Shown here one piece after another: positions 17,566 through 25,492 of a DNA stretch of 32,498 bases. Both the position numbers and the translations under genes were made by a program. Numbering within the stretch: the stretch's first letter is position 1; every line of letters starts with the position of its first letter. Below the pieces are notes generated by a model. The model was not told the DNA's origin and ran no database searches. It saw only the letters and a program-made list of their open reading frames with translations. The DNA is from Holophagaceae bacterium (lineage in GTDB: Bacteria > Acidobacteriota > Holophagae > Holophagales > Holophagaceae). The stretch spans positions 1-32,498 of the forward strand of contig JANYLR010000053.1 of the NCBI GenBank assembly GCA_025363715.1, read 5' to 3'.

Positions 17566-20103
17566 ATGCCATTGACCCGAGACGCCGCCCACTTCGGTTC
17601 CTACCGATTGCTCTCCCCCCTGGGCGAAGGCGCCATGGGAGAGGTCTGGCGAGCCCTGGATCTGCGACTGGAGCGGGAGGTGGCCCTCAAGCTCCTGAAG
17701 GATGCCGATGACCTGCGCCGGAAGGCGCTCATCAGCGAGGCCAAGCTGGCCTGTCAGCTCAACCATCCGAACATCGCCCACATCTATGACGCGGGCGAGG
17801 TGGACGGCACGCCCTACATCGCGATGGAACTGGTGGAGGGTCGTTCCCTCCGTGCGCTGGTGGGCCGGCCCCTGGAGGCGGAGGCGCTCCAGAACCTGGC
17901 GAAGCAGGCCGCTTCGGCCCTGTCCCACGCCCACCAAAAGGGCATCGTCCACCGCGACATCAAGCCCGAGAACCTGCTGCTGACGGAAGAGGGCCAGCTG
18001 AAGATCCTGGACTTCGGCATCGCCCGCCGGGGCGCGGAAGACCCGGCCCTGGGGGCCATGTCCCACCACCAGACCCTGGTGGAGCGGACGGCGCCCGGCT
18101 ACAGCCAGGGTACCCCGGCCTATATGAGCCCGGAGCAGGCCAATGGCCAGGGTCTCACGGGCCAGTCCGACCAGTTCAGCCTCGGAGTGGTGCTCTACGA
18201 GCTGGCCACGGCCGTGCACCCCTTCCTGCGCAGCAGCCTGGTGGACACGCTCTACGCCGTCACCCGGGATGCACCCCGGCCGCTCGCCGAGGCCCGTCCC
18301 GATCTGCCGCGCACGCTCCAGGATGCCATCCACCGGCTCATGGCCAAGGCTCCCGGGGACCGGTTCCCGAGCCTCCAGGCCCTGGCGGTGGGCCTGGCGG
18401 AAAACACCCCCACCGCGGCGGTGCCCCACCTCAGCCAGCCCGTGGCCGTGCTCAAGAAAAGCCGACCCCGCTGGGTCTACGCCGCCGGAGCCGCCCTGCT
18501 GGGCGCGGGTCTGCTCGGGGGCTTCGGGCTGCTCCGCCGCGGGGATGCATCCGGTCTGGGCGAGGCGCGCCGGGCCTCCCGGGAAGACTTCACGAAGGGC
18601 CGCAAGGTGGTGGCCATTCTGCCCTTCGAACAGCTGCGGCCCGATGCGGAGCATGCCTGGCTGAGTAACAGCTTCGCCGACGCCATGGCTTTCGGGCTGG
18701 TGCGCCGGGAGGAGATGGCCGTGGTGGACCGGCTCCGGGTGGTGGAGGCCATGCACCAGCTGGGGGACACACCCGGCCAGGCTCCGAAGGCCGTTGGCGA
18801 ACTGGGCCGGCAGCTCAAGGCGGAACTGCTGGTGCTCGGCAGCTACCAGATCGTGGGTGGTCAGTTGCGTCTGGGTGTGCGGGTCCTGGACGCGGTCCAG
18901 GGCGCCACCCTGCATCAGTTCCAGCTGGACCGGCCCCTGGCGGATCTTCTCAAGCTGGAGGATGAACTGCAGCAGCGCCTGCCCCAGGAAATGGGCCTCA
19001 GCCGGGACCCCGGCGCCCTGCGATCCCAGGCCAAGCTAGCCCGGACCCGGGAACTCTACACCAAGGCCCTCCAGATCATCACCGATGGCAACCAGGATTC
19101 AGTTAGGTTGGCCAATTCGCTGTTCGCCTCGGCCATCGAACAGGAGCCGGATTACGCCCCGGCCCGGGCCGAGTACGCCTGGACCATCGCCGAGCTGGGC
19201 GCCACCACGGCCCTCAGCCAGGGCCGCTACGAGGAGGCCCAGAATCTGCTGAAGCTGGGGAAGGCCGCCGCGGAGAAGGCCATTGCGCTGGATCCCAGCG
19301 CCTCTCAGGCCTACCGTGCCCTGGCCTCCATCCTCCTCCGGACGAGCGATCTGGAGGGTTCCAGCCGTGCGGCGCTGCAGGCGGTTCGCCTCGATCCGGC
19401 CGATCACAAAGCCTACGACGTGCTGGCGGATGTTTTCGCCGGACTGGAAGGAGAGGATAACCACCAGGCTGCCCGGCGCTATTTCGAGAAGTCCCTGAGC
19501 CTCTTCCCCGAAGGCTGGCAGGCCCACCATCGCTTCGGCGTGCTGCTCCAAAACGATGGGGAACTCCCCGCGGCCCTCCAACATGCGGACCGGGCCATCG
19601 CCCTGCGGCCCGCCGCCGAGTACGCCTATGTCACCGCGGCGGACGCGCTGCTCTGGATGGGGCGCCCCCAGGAGGCGGAAGGGCGCCTGCGGGCGGGACT
19701 TCGGGAGATCCCCGGCTCCAACGTCCTGCGCAGCCTCATGGCCTACGCGGCCTGGGACCGGAAGGACCGGACGGTGGCGGAGGGCTACCTGAAGGAACTC
19801 GAAGGCGTATGGCCCCCAGAGCATTCGAACACGATCCTGCTGGCGGGCCTGAAGCAGTCCCTGGCGGGGGATGGCGCCAGTGCCAAGGCGGGCTATGAAG
19901 CCTACCGCCAGAAGCTGGCGGCCACTGACCTCTCCCAGAGGAAGCACAACGAGCGGCGAGTGATCTCCGTGAACCTGTATTTCATGGCCCGGGTCGTGGC
20001 CCGCCTCGGCGATCCCACAGAGGCCCGGGCCATGGTGGAGCTGGCCGACCGGTACCACCAGGGCAAGCTCAAGGTGGCCAAGCAGGATCCGGCGTTTCGC
20101 TAG
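17566..20103 (+). CDS. Transmembrane Ser/Thr protein kinase with TolB-like and TPR regions
   Basis: This 845-residue protein has a PknB-like kinase domain (about 12-280) with glycine loop GEGAMGEVW, Lys42, HRDIKPEN (Asp131), DFG (149-151) and GTPAYMSPEQ. A single transmembrane helix (about 303-323) follows. Outside it are a TolB-like domain (about 345-480, VVAILPFEQL at its start) and TPR repeats (about 495-820). The kinase would face the cytoplasm and the repeats the periplasm, so it could sense envelope protein partners. ATG at 17566 directly abuts AAAGG; TTG at 17572 would place it six bases after. The stop TAG lies in a duplicated CTAG at the edge of a MITE. Confidence 0.92.
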   Translation: MPLTRDAAHFGSYRLLSPLGEGAMGEVWRALDLRLEREVALKLLKDADDLRRKALISEAKLACQLNHPNIAHIYDAGEVDGTPYIAMELVEGRSLRALVGRPLEAEALQNLAKQAASALSHAHQKGIVHRDIKPENLLLTEEGQLKILDFGIARRGAEDPALGAMSHHQTLVERTAPGYSQGTPAYMSPEQANGQGLTGQSDQFSLGVVLYELATAVHPFLRSSLVDTLYAVTRDAPRPLAEARPDLPRTLQDAIHRLMAKAPGDRFPSLQALAVGLAENTPTAAVPHLSQPVAVLKKSRPRWVYAAGAALLGAGLLGGFGLLRRGDASGLGEARRASREDFTKGRKVVAILPFEQLRPDAEHAWLSNSFADAMAFGLVRREEMAVVDRLRVVEAMHQLGDTPGQAPKAVGELGRQLKAELLVLGSYQIVGGQLRLGVRVLDAVQGATLHQFQLDRPLADLLKLEDELQQRLPQEMGLSRDPGALRSQAKLARTRELYTKALQIITDGNQDSVRLANSLFASAIEQEPDYAPARAEYAWTIAELGATTALSQGRYEEAQNLLKLGKAAAEKAIALDPSASQAYRALASILLRTSDLEGSSRAALQAVRLDPADHKAYDVLADVFAGLEGEDNHQAARRYFEKSLSLFPEGWQAHHRFGVLLQNDGELPAALQHADRAIALRPAAEYAYVTAADALLWMGRPQEAEGRLRAGLREIPGSNVLRSLMAYAAWDRKDRTVAEGYLKELEGVWPPEHSNTILLAGLKQSLAGDGASAKAGYEAYRQKLAATDLSQRKHNERRVISVNLYFMARVVARLGDPTEARAMVELADRYHQGKLKVAKQDPAFR

Positions 20104-20255
20104 GAGCCTGTCCAAGTATTCGAGCGCCCCGCGATGGGTCCAGGCGGGATGCACCGCCAGGAAGGGCCCGCCGGGCGATGTGGTGGCATCGTTCAAGGGC
20201 CATGACGCCGCGGGGCGCCACTCGCGCGGGGCATTCCAATTACTTGGACAGGCTC
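20104..20255. mobile_element. 152-bp MITE with perfect 15-bp terminal inverted repeats and CTAG target duplication
   Basis: GAGCCTGTCCAAGTA at 20104-20118 is the exact reverse complement of TACTTGGACAGGCTC at 20241-20255. CTAG flanks both sides (20100-20103 and 20256-20259), as expected for a 4-bp target duplication of the YTAR type known for IS5-related elements. The interior is too short for a transposase and has no convincing ORF, so this is a non-autonomous element. The left CTAG holds the stop of the kinase and the right one the stop of plsC, which shows the two genes once ended on the same CTAG. Confidence 0.85.
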
Positions 20256-21020
20256 CTAGAGACCTTTGCGAGCCTCGGCCACCAGGAACTCGATGCGACC
20301 TTGCACTTCCTTCAGGAGGGAGTCACGGTCGGTGTGATCGGAGGGGTGCACCGGCGCTCCCACCCGCAGGATGTAGTTCCCGGGCTTGAACTTCAGCCCA
20401 TCGGGGGGCAGGGTCTGGAACCCGCCCACGGAGGCCATGGGGACGATGGGCACGCCCGCATCCAGGGCCAGTGCAAAGCCCCCCTTCTTGAAGGGGAGAA
20501 GCTGGCCCGTTCGGGTGCGCGTCCCTTCCGGGAAGATCACCACGCTCTTGCCGCCCCGGATCTGCAGTGCCGCATCATGGATGCTGCGGATGGAGCGTTC
20601 CCGGTCACCGCGATCGATGAAGATCACACCTGCGGCCCAGCACGCCCAGCCGATGAAGGGCATGTGCTTCAGTTCCTGCTTGGCGAGGTAGACGGCGGGC
20701 ACGGGAAGGGCGGCAATCAGATAGGGCGGATCCATCAGGCTTTCGTGGTTCGACATGAAGATCACGGGTTGCCGGCCATCGCGGATGTCCTCGGGCATCT
20801 GCTCCCAGCCCTGGAGGGTGAAGGGGATGTGGCAGAACCAGGCCATGCCGCGAGCGAACAGCGGGCCCATGGTGAAGAACGCGCGGCGACGACCCAGGAA
20901 GGGAACGGCCAGGAGGATCGCCATCACGGTCATGGGCACGGTCGCAAGGGCCCAGACAGCCATCGCAAGCCCGCCGAATCGTGTGTCTCTCCAGTTGGCC
21001 ACGCAACCCCCCCATGCCAT
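20256..21020 (-). CDS. plsC: 1-acyl-sn-glycerol-3-phosphate acyltransferase
   Basis: PlsC adds the second acyl chain to lysophosphatidic acid, giving phosphatidic acid for membrane lipids. The 254-residue protein shows the acyltransferase motifs NHESLMDP (His92 and Asp97, the HX4D catalytic pair) and FPEGTRTR (163-170), with a membrane-embedded N-terminal helix (about 20-42). ATG at 21020 lacks a clear ribosome binding site; GTG at 20999 follows GGGGGG and TTGC and is an alternative. The stop TAG lies in the right CTAG copy beside the MITE. It is divergent from a small ORF at 21050. Confidence 0.9.
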   Translation of the reverse strand: MAWGGCVANWRDTRFGGLAMAVWALATVPMTVMAILLAVPFLGRRRAFFTMGPLFARGMAWFCHIPFTLQGWEQMPEDIRDGRQPVIFMSNHESLMDPPYLIAALPVPAVYLAKQELKHMPFIGWACWAAGVIFIDRGDRERSIRSIHDAALQIRGGKSVVIFPEGTRTRTGQLLPFKKGGFALALDAGVPIVPMASVGGFQTLPPDGLKFKPGNYILRVGAPVHPSDHTDRDSLLKEVQGRIEFLVAEARKGL

Positions 21021-21049
21021 CTAAGCTAGCATCAGTTGCGGAGGAGCCC

Positions 21050-21268
21050 GTGGGCATCACCGAGCAGATCCTTACCGATCACACGGCGCGGAAAGACGGC
21101 GCGGGCCGCAGCTGGTTCACAGCCGAGGACCTGCGCCGCCTGGGCATCCGGGACGGCCTGTTCACGGTCATGCAGACGGTGCAGCATACGCTCCGCCTGC
21201 GCGGGGCCCATCAGGTGGTGGAAAGCCACGGCTGCACGGACCGCTGGAGCCTGCAGGACATCCACTAG
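21050..21268 (+). CDS. Small protein of unknown function
   Basis: This 72-residue protein is read from GTG at 21050, which follows a very good ribosome binding site (GGAGG, five bases before). Residues about 18-34 look like helices (TAEDLRRLGIRDGLFTVM) and the rest is polar. I do not recognise it. The open frame upstream to 20981 lacks an equally good start. It lies between the divergent plsC and the convergent ric, ten bases before the end of the latter. Confidence 0.6.
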   Translation: MGITEQILTDHTARKDGAGRSWFTAEDLRRLGIRDGLFTVMQTVQHTLRLRGAHQVVESHGCTDRWSLQDIH

Positions 21269-21278
21269 GTCGGCCCGC

Positions 21279-21995
21279 TCAGACCTGCAGCGCGGCCTCC
21301 ATCTTCCGGGCCCGCGGATGCAGGATCTGGTTCTCCAGGTAGATGTGCAGGTGCAGGTCGGCCTCCAGCTCCTTGAAGCCGAGGTACAGGGCCCGGAAGG
21401 TGGCGCAGCCATCGGCCGGCGTGGTGTATTCCTGCGTGCAGGAACGCAGCTGGGCCAGGATGGCGCCCACGGCCACGTGCTCGGCTTCCATGACCTGGAT
21501 GGGGCTCTGCACACTGGCGAAGCAGGCCTCCGCGGCGCGGCCGGAATCCATCTGCCGGATGAAGGGGAAGAGGATCTGCTCTTCCTTCATGAGGTGGGGC
21601 ATCAGATCCCCGGCCAGGGCCTGGAAGAGGTCGAAGACTTTATCCAGCTCGGGGTGGTTCTCGCCGTGGGCCCGGAGCACTTTTTCCAGCAGGCCCTCGA
21701 GGCGGGGCAGTTCGGTGCGCAGGAAGGCATGGTGGGTGGCCTCGATATGGGCCAGCAGCTCCGCCAGGGAGGCCTTCATCCAGGATTCGGGCGAGGGCGC
21801 TCCGGCCGCAGGGGACTCGACCGCAGCCAGCCCGGTGAGGATGTCGCCAGGCGCCTTGCCGGCGGCCTCGCAGGCCTCGCGGAGGCTGCGGTGGCCGCCG
21901 CAGCAGTAGTCCACGCCCTGGGTTTCCAGGTAGCGCATGGCTTGGGGCCAGGCCAGGACGAGTTCGCCCACCTTGGTGTCGAGATCGATGGTCAT
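21279..21995 (-). CDS. ric: Iron-sulfur cluster repair di-iron protein (Ric/ScdA/YtfE family)
   Basis: Ric proteins restore Fe-S clusters damaged by nitric oxide or oxidants. The 238-residue protein has the short N-terminal ScdA domain with YCCGGHRSL (Cys31, Cys32) and a hemerythrin-like four-helix domain whose His/Glu residues (HIEATHH, HLMKEEQ, EAEHVAV, HLHIYLEN) bind a di-iron centre. AAGGAGG lies five bases before the ATG, an exceptionally strong site. It follows glmS on the same strand after 136 bases of AT-rich sequence that likely holds its own promoter. Expression under nitrosative or low-oxygen control is expected for the family. Confidence 0.93.
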   Translation of the reverse strand: MTIDLDTKVGELVLAWPQAMRYLETQGVDYCCGGHRSLREACEAAGKAPGDILTGLAAVESPAAGAPSPESWMKASLAELLAHIEATHHAFLRTELPRLEGLLEKVLRAHGENHPELDKVFDLFQALAGDLMPHLMKEEQILFPFIRQMDSGRAAEACFASVQSPIQVMEAEHVAVGAILAQLRSCTQEYTTPADGCATFRALYLGFKELEADLHLHIYLENQILHPRARKMEAALQV

Positions 21996-22139
21996 GGAGC
22001 CTCCTTGGGATCGGGTCCCGGACTCCCAAGATGGGCCAGGAGGAGGGTGCCATGTGTCACATATCAGACTAAAAAGGTCAAATTTTCTTTAATATTGATT
22101 AATTCAATTCATGCTGTTGATTCTATTGATATTAATCCA
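21996..22139 (-). promoter_or_regulatory. AT-rich ric upstream region with an FNR-like site
   Basis: Bases from about 22060 to 22139 are strikingly AT-rich compared with the rest of the window. TTGATATTAATCCA at 22126-22139 matches the FNR/CRP-family consensus TTGAT-N4-ATCAA at nine of ten positions, about 135 bases from the ric ATG and overlapping the glmS stop. Further TTGAT half-sites lie at 22095-22099 and 22117-22121. ATGTGTCACAT at 22052-22062 is an 11-base palindrome. Control by an FNR- or NO-responsive regulator is inferred. Confidence 0.4.
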
Positions 22140-24591
22140 CCGTAATGGACTTGGAGACATTCTTCGGCGCATCCGGATGGACCCCATGGTCCAGGACCTT
22201 GAGGCGGTCCAGGTATTCCATCTTCAGCACGGACATGCGGAAGGCCAGGCGCTGGAGGGCCACGGCGGCGGTGAACACGAAGAGGTTGGCATCCCCGCTG
22301 AAGGGCACCTCCACATACTTGGACCAGTAGCGGTCGTGGCCCGTGGGCCGGCCGGCCACGGCCAGGGCCAGCTCGGGCTGCTTCTCGGCGATGAGCAGGA
22401 TGTCGGCGCCGCGGATCTTGTGGGTGTGGATCTGGCTGATGGTGATGCGGATGTCGCGTTCCTCGCTGGGGCACACGAAGAGCAGGGGGTAGTTGGAGAA
22501 GCGTGTCTCCACCAGCTCGGGCCAGGCCTGGAGGGCCTCAATGCCCCCGGCGAAGGGGCGGCCGTCGCGCTGCTGCTCGTAGACCTCCAGGAGGCCCGCC
22601 AGGTCCTGGATGGAGAAGAGGGTGTTCTTGCCGAGGATGGTGTTGGGGCCGTGCTTGAACTCCGCGGCGTCGTACCCTTCGGCGTGGTTGAGCACCACCT
22701 CGCGGATCTTGAGGGCGCCCTCCCGGGCCAGGCCGATGAGCCCGGTGCCGAGGATGTGGAGGGAAGGTTCCAGGTAGAGGCGTTGGGCCACCTCTTCCAC
22801 ATCGTGGGCCGAGAGGCGGAGGGTCTCGCCGATGAGTTCCTTCACCCGCTCCAGGTTCGCGGCAACCTTGCGCTCGGTGAGCGAGAAGGAGGCCGCCAGC
22901 ACGTAGAGGATGGCCACCTGGTTGATGAAGCTCTTGGTGGCCGCCACGGCGATCTCTGGGCCGCAGAGGATAGGCAGGTAGAACTCGGAGAGCTCCTGGG
23001 GGATGCGGCTGTTCTCGTTGTTCACCAGCGAGATGCGGCGCAGGGCCGGCACCCGGGCGCGCACATCCTGGAAGATGTCCACCAGGTCCTTGGTTTCGCC
23101 GGATTGCGTGATGCCCAGGAGCAGGTCATGGGGCTGGAGCGTGTTCAGGTACATGGAGCGGAACATGCCCGGGTTGCAGGGGAAGACGGCCACGCCCGAG
23201 AGGTTGTTGAAGAAGGTGGCGGCCACCAGGGAGGCGTGGTGCGAGGTGCCCGAAGCCACCAGGAAGACCCGGCCGCCCTCCTTTTGCGTTTCGCGGATGG
23301 CCTGCACCAGCTCCAGCAGGTGCCGCGTGACGCGGCGGCGCTTCTTCCACACGAAGAGCAGGTCGAAGAGGGCCAGGGCCTCCTGGGCCTGGGGATCGAG
23401 CCGGCCCAGGTCCGCCAGCAGCTGACACTCGTCGGACACGTGGTGGCCCCGGTGTGCGCGCAGCGTGTCCGCGTGGGGCTTCACCCGCGTGGCCAGCTCC
23501 CGGTGCACGGGATCCGCCAGCACTTCACGGAAGGCGGCGGCCAGGGCTTCCTCGTGGGGCGCCTCGTAGAGGGCCAGCACCTTGTCCACCAGGGTCTTGC
23601 AGAGGTCCTTGCGATCCTCGAAGGCGGCGAAGAGGCCCTCGGTGTCCGGGGTGCGGAAGTAGTAGCGGAGCACCTGCTCCAGGTTGTCGGGCGAGGAGGC
23701 GATCTCCTGATCCATGAAGTAGCGGAAGGGGGGACGGAGACCCGTGTCCCGCACGTTTAGCTTGGAGCGCTTGAGCCGGGGCACGGAGAAGGAGAAGTCC
23801 TGGCCCAGGGTGAACACCAGGTACTCGCGCTCGGTGAACCAGATGCCCTCGCCTTCGGAGAGTGGGATCAGCATGCGGGTCTTGGAGAGCACCGAGGTGA
23901 GATCGCTGGAGACCACCACGAAGTCGCCGCTGGCATCGCTGCCCAGCCCCGCGTAGAGCGAGGAGCCGGACTTCACGGCCACGATGCCGGGCACCCTGGG
24001 ATCGGCGAAGGCCGCGGCATAGGAGCCTTCGGCCTTGGCGTCAGCCTTGCGGGCAGCATCGATGAGCAGGAAGGCCCCCTCGGGGATCGCCGTCTTCAAC
24101 CCGGCGGCCGCATGGGCGCAGCGGCAGGCCAGCAGCGCCGGGGCGGGGTCCGCCAGGTTGGCGGCGTAGGCATCCTCGGCCAGGTGGGTGATCATCTCGC
24201 CGTCGTTATCGGAGACCACTGCGTGGCCCTGGATGGTGAGGCTGGGCTTCAGCGCATCGGTGTTGGAGATGTTCCCGTTGTGGGCGCCTACGATCTCCAC
24301 CTTGCAGCGCACGTGGTGAGGCTGGCTGTTTGTGTCAGTCACCGCGCCGTAGGTGGCCCAGCGGACCTGGCCGATGAAGCGCTGGCCCCGCTGCCGGTCA
24401 ATGCCCAGCTCGGGCACCACCCGGCTGGGGGCCCCCACCTTCTTTAGCAGCTGGATGGTGCCATCCGCGCGGATGAAGGCGGCGCCCGTGGAGTCGTAGC
24501 CGCGGTACTCGAGCCGCTTCAGCAGCTCACCGGCCTCTTTCCCCATGACGGACACTTCGGCTGAATAGCAGAGCGACACGATTCCACACAC
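22132..24591 (-). CDS. glmS: Glutamine-fructose-6-phosphate transaminase, extended form
   Basis: GlmS makes glucosamine 6-phosphate from fructose 6-phosphate and glutamine for cell-wall and lipid synthesis. The protein starts at GTG 24591, with GGAG seven bases upstream, giving MCGIVSL so that Cys2 is the glutaminase nucleophile. The glutaminase domain spans about 1-240; two sugar-isomerase (SIS) domains follow, and the ending SKSITVD is canonical. At 819 residues it is about 200 longer than the usual 600-610. The extra length lies in two places: about 95 residues between MDQEIASSP (293-301) and SGTSHHA (447-453), and about 60 after FKHGP in the second SIS domain. No glmS ribozyme is evident upstream. 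Confidence 0.92.
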   Translation of the reverse strand: MCGIVSLCYSAEVSVMGKEAGELLKRLEYRGYDSTGAAFIRADGTIQLLKKVGAPSRVVPELGIDRQRGQRFIGQVRWATYGAVTDTNSQPHHVRCKVEIVGAHNGNISNTDALKPSLTIQGHAVVSDNDGEMITHLAEDAYAANLADPAPALLACRCAHAAAGLKTAIPEGAFLLIDAARKADAKAEGSYAAAFADPRVPGIVAVKSGSSLYAGLGSDASGDFVVVSSDLTSVLSKTRMLIPLSEGEGIWFTEREYLVFTLGQDFSFSVPRLKRSKLNVRDTGLRPPFRYFMDQEIASSPDNLEQVLRYYFRTPDTEGLFAAFEDRKDLCKTLVDKVLALYEAPHEEALAAAFREVLADPVHRELATRVKPHADTLRAHRGHHVSDECQLLADLGRLDPQAQEALALFDLLFVWKKRRRVTRHLLELVQAIRETQKEGGRVFLVASGTSHHASLVAATFFNNLSGVAVFPCNPGMFRSMYLNTLQPHDLLLGITQSGETKDLVDIFQDVRARVPALRRISLVNNENSRIPQELSEFYLPILCGPEIAVAATKSFINQVAILYVLAASFSLTERKVAANLERVKELIGETLRLSAHDVEEVAQRLYLEPSLHILGTGLIGLAREGALKIREVVLNHAEGYDAAEFKHGPNTILGKNTLFSIQDLAGLLEVYEQQRDGRPFAGGIEALQAWPELVETRFSNYPLLFVCPSEERDIRITISQIHTHKIRGADILLIAEKQPELALAVAGRPTGHDRYWSKYVEVPFSGDANLFVFTAAVALQRLAFRMSVLKMEYLDRLKVLDHGVHPDAPKNVSKSITVD

Positions 24592-24755
24592 GGGGCAGCT
24601 CCAGAGGGCGGGTCCAGATGACCATCTTGGTGAGTTTCCAGGGAGCGTTCAAACCTGGAAAAGTTAAAGATCACTTCAAAGTCGCCAAAACGCCAAATAA
24701 GTCAACCTGATTATCGGCGTGGCTCAGCCTGGGGTTGTTCAAGGCCAGAACTTGG

Positions 24756-24951
24756 AACCGCGAATGGCCGCGAATGCGGCAAGGTCGGGCCGCCTGGGCC
24801 TGCGGCCCCCAGCCGCGCGTGGCGCGACTGGCCGCTCACGGGGCGGTGCCGCCGTCCTTCACGAGCCGGCGAATCCGCCCCGTGAGCGGAGGCGGGAGCA
24901 TGCCGGTTCGACATTCGCGCGCCCGAAGGGCGATTCGCGCCATTCGCGGTT
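24756..24951. repeat. 196-bp nested palindromic element
   Basis: The ends are inverted copies: AACCGCGAATGGCCGCGAAT (24756-24775) and a sequence at 24933-24951 whose complement is the same with one C missing. Inside is a perfect 15-bp inverted repeat, CCGCTCACGGGGCGG (24832-24846) with CCGCCCCGTGAGCGG (24875-24889). Two small hairpins sit in the arms: GGGCCGC/GCGGCCC at 24787-24808 and CGCCC-GAA-GGGCG at 24920-24932. ATTCGCGC occurs twice in direct orientation (24913-24920, 24933-24940). The design resembles dispersed intergenic repeats, but no second copy lies in this window. Confidence 0.75.
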
Positions 24952-25007
24952 AATTCCTTTTCAGGCTGAAGATGGCCGATGACGGGGTGTGTCAAAAGCA
25001 TTATCAG

Positions 25008-25140
25008 TGTTCATCTGTTCTCATCTGTTTTCATCTGTGTTCATCGGTGGCTGCATTCATCTTTTCTTCAGCGAGTCGCCGAGCCCAGCGGGAAAAGAGG
25101 GAACACCGATGAACACCGATAAAAGCTGATGAACACCGAT
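25008..25140. repeat. Two inverted arrays of a 10-bp repeat
   Basis: Four units of consensus TGTTCATCTG run from 25008 to 25047 (the second and third start TTC and TTT; the fourth is TGTTCATCGG). Four units of GAACACCGAT run from 25101 to 25140, the third degenerate as AAAAGCTGAT. The second array is the reverse complement of the first, phase-shifted. They are separated by 53 bases. From memory, GTGTTCATCTGTGTTCATC-type sequence is seen between genes in many unrelated bacteria, with no agreed function. Confidence 0.85.
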
Positions 25141-25177
25141 GATGAAACGTTGTCCTTGGGGACTCTGTGGTGAGTCC

Positions 25178-25492
25178 TTAAGGAATGGGATCGATGCCAC
25201 CCGCGGTCAGGGGGGAGCAGCGGATCAGCCGCCAGGTGGTGAGCAGGCCGCCCCGCAGCGTTCCGTAACGCTGGATGCAGCCCAGGCCGTAGTGGCTGCA
25301 GGTGGGGGTGTACTTGCACTGGGTGGGCAGGTGGCTCGACAGGGTCGCCTGATAGGCGCGGATGGCGCCCCGGCAGGCCCAGGCCGTGGGCTGGAAGGGC
25401 ACGGGCAGGAGAGCCTCCACCAGCAGGTAGAGGCCCGCAGCCACCAGGGGATGGGCCAGCAGCCAGTCCACGGGCCTAGGCCTTCGCTGCAT
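25178..25492 (-). CDS. yidD: Membrane protein insertion efficiency factor
   Basis: YidD is a small membrane-associated protein that helps YidC-dependent insertion. The 104-residue product has the family signature around YQATLSSHLPTQCKYTPTCSHY, here residues about 47-68, with the conserved cysteines of CKYTPTCS and a C-terminal PLTAGGIDP. An N-terminal hydrophobic stretch (about 10-32) makes it longer than the usual 70-85 residues. ATG at 25492 lies inside the 3' end of ispG, 17 bases of overlap. GTG at 25471 would avoid overlap. The family is usually beside rpmH/rnpA/yidC; here it follows ispG. Confidence 0.9.
   Translation of the reverse strand: MQRRPRPVDWLLAHPLVAAGLYLLVEALLPVPFQPTAWACRGAIRAYQATLSSHLPTQCKYTPTCSHYGLGCIQRYGTLRGGLLTTWRLIRCSPLTAGGIDPIP

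Larger units (their letters stand above)
24592..25177. other. 586-bp gene-free gap between glmS and yidD
   Basis: No convincing ORF lies here. The part next to glmS (24592-24720) should hold its promoter; the minus strand has a TTGACT at 24700-24705 with no good -10. The rest is repeats: a nested palindromic element at 24756-24951, then two inverted arrays of a 10-bp unit at 25008-25140. No tRNA or Rho-independent terminator was recognised. Confidence 0.7.

Noticed and set aside
22052..22062. CRP site at ATGTGTCACAT
   Set aside because: Half-sites are one base apart, not the six needed for a CRP dimer.
24592..24720. glmS ribozyme upstream of glmS
   Set aside because: No matching core or pseudoknot pattern was seen, and the ribozyme is known mainly from Gram-positive bacteria.
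25008..25140. CRISPR array
   Set aside because: Units are 10 bp, contiguous, without spacers, and no cas genes are near.
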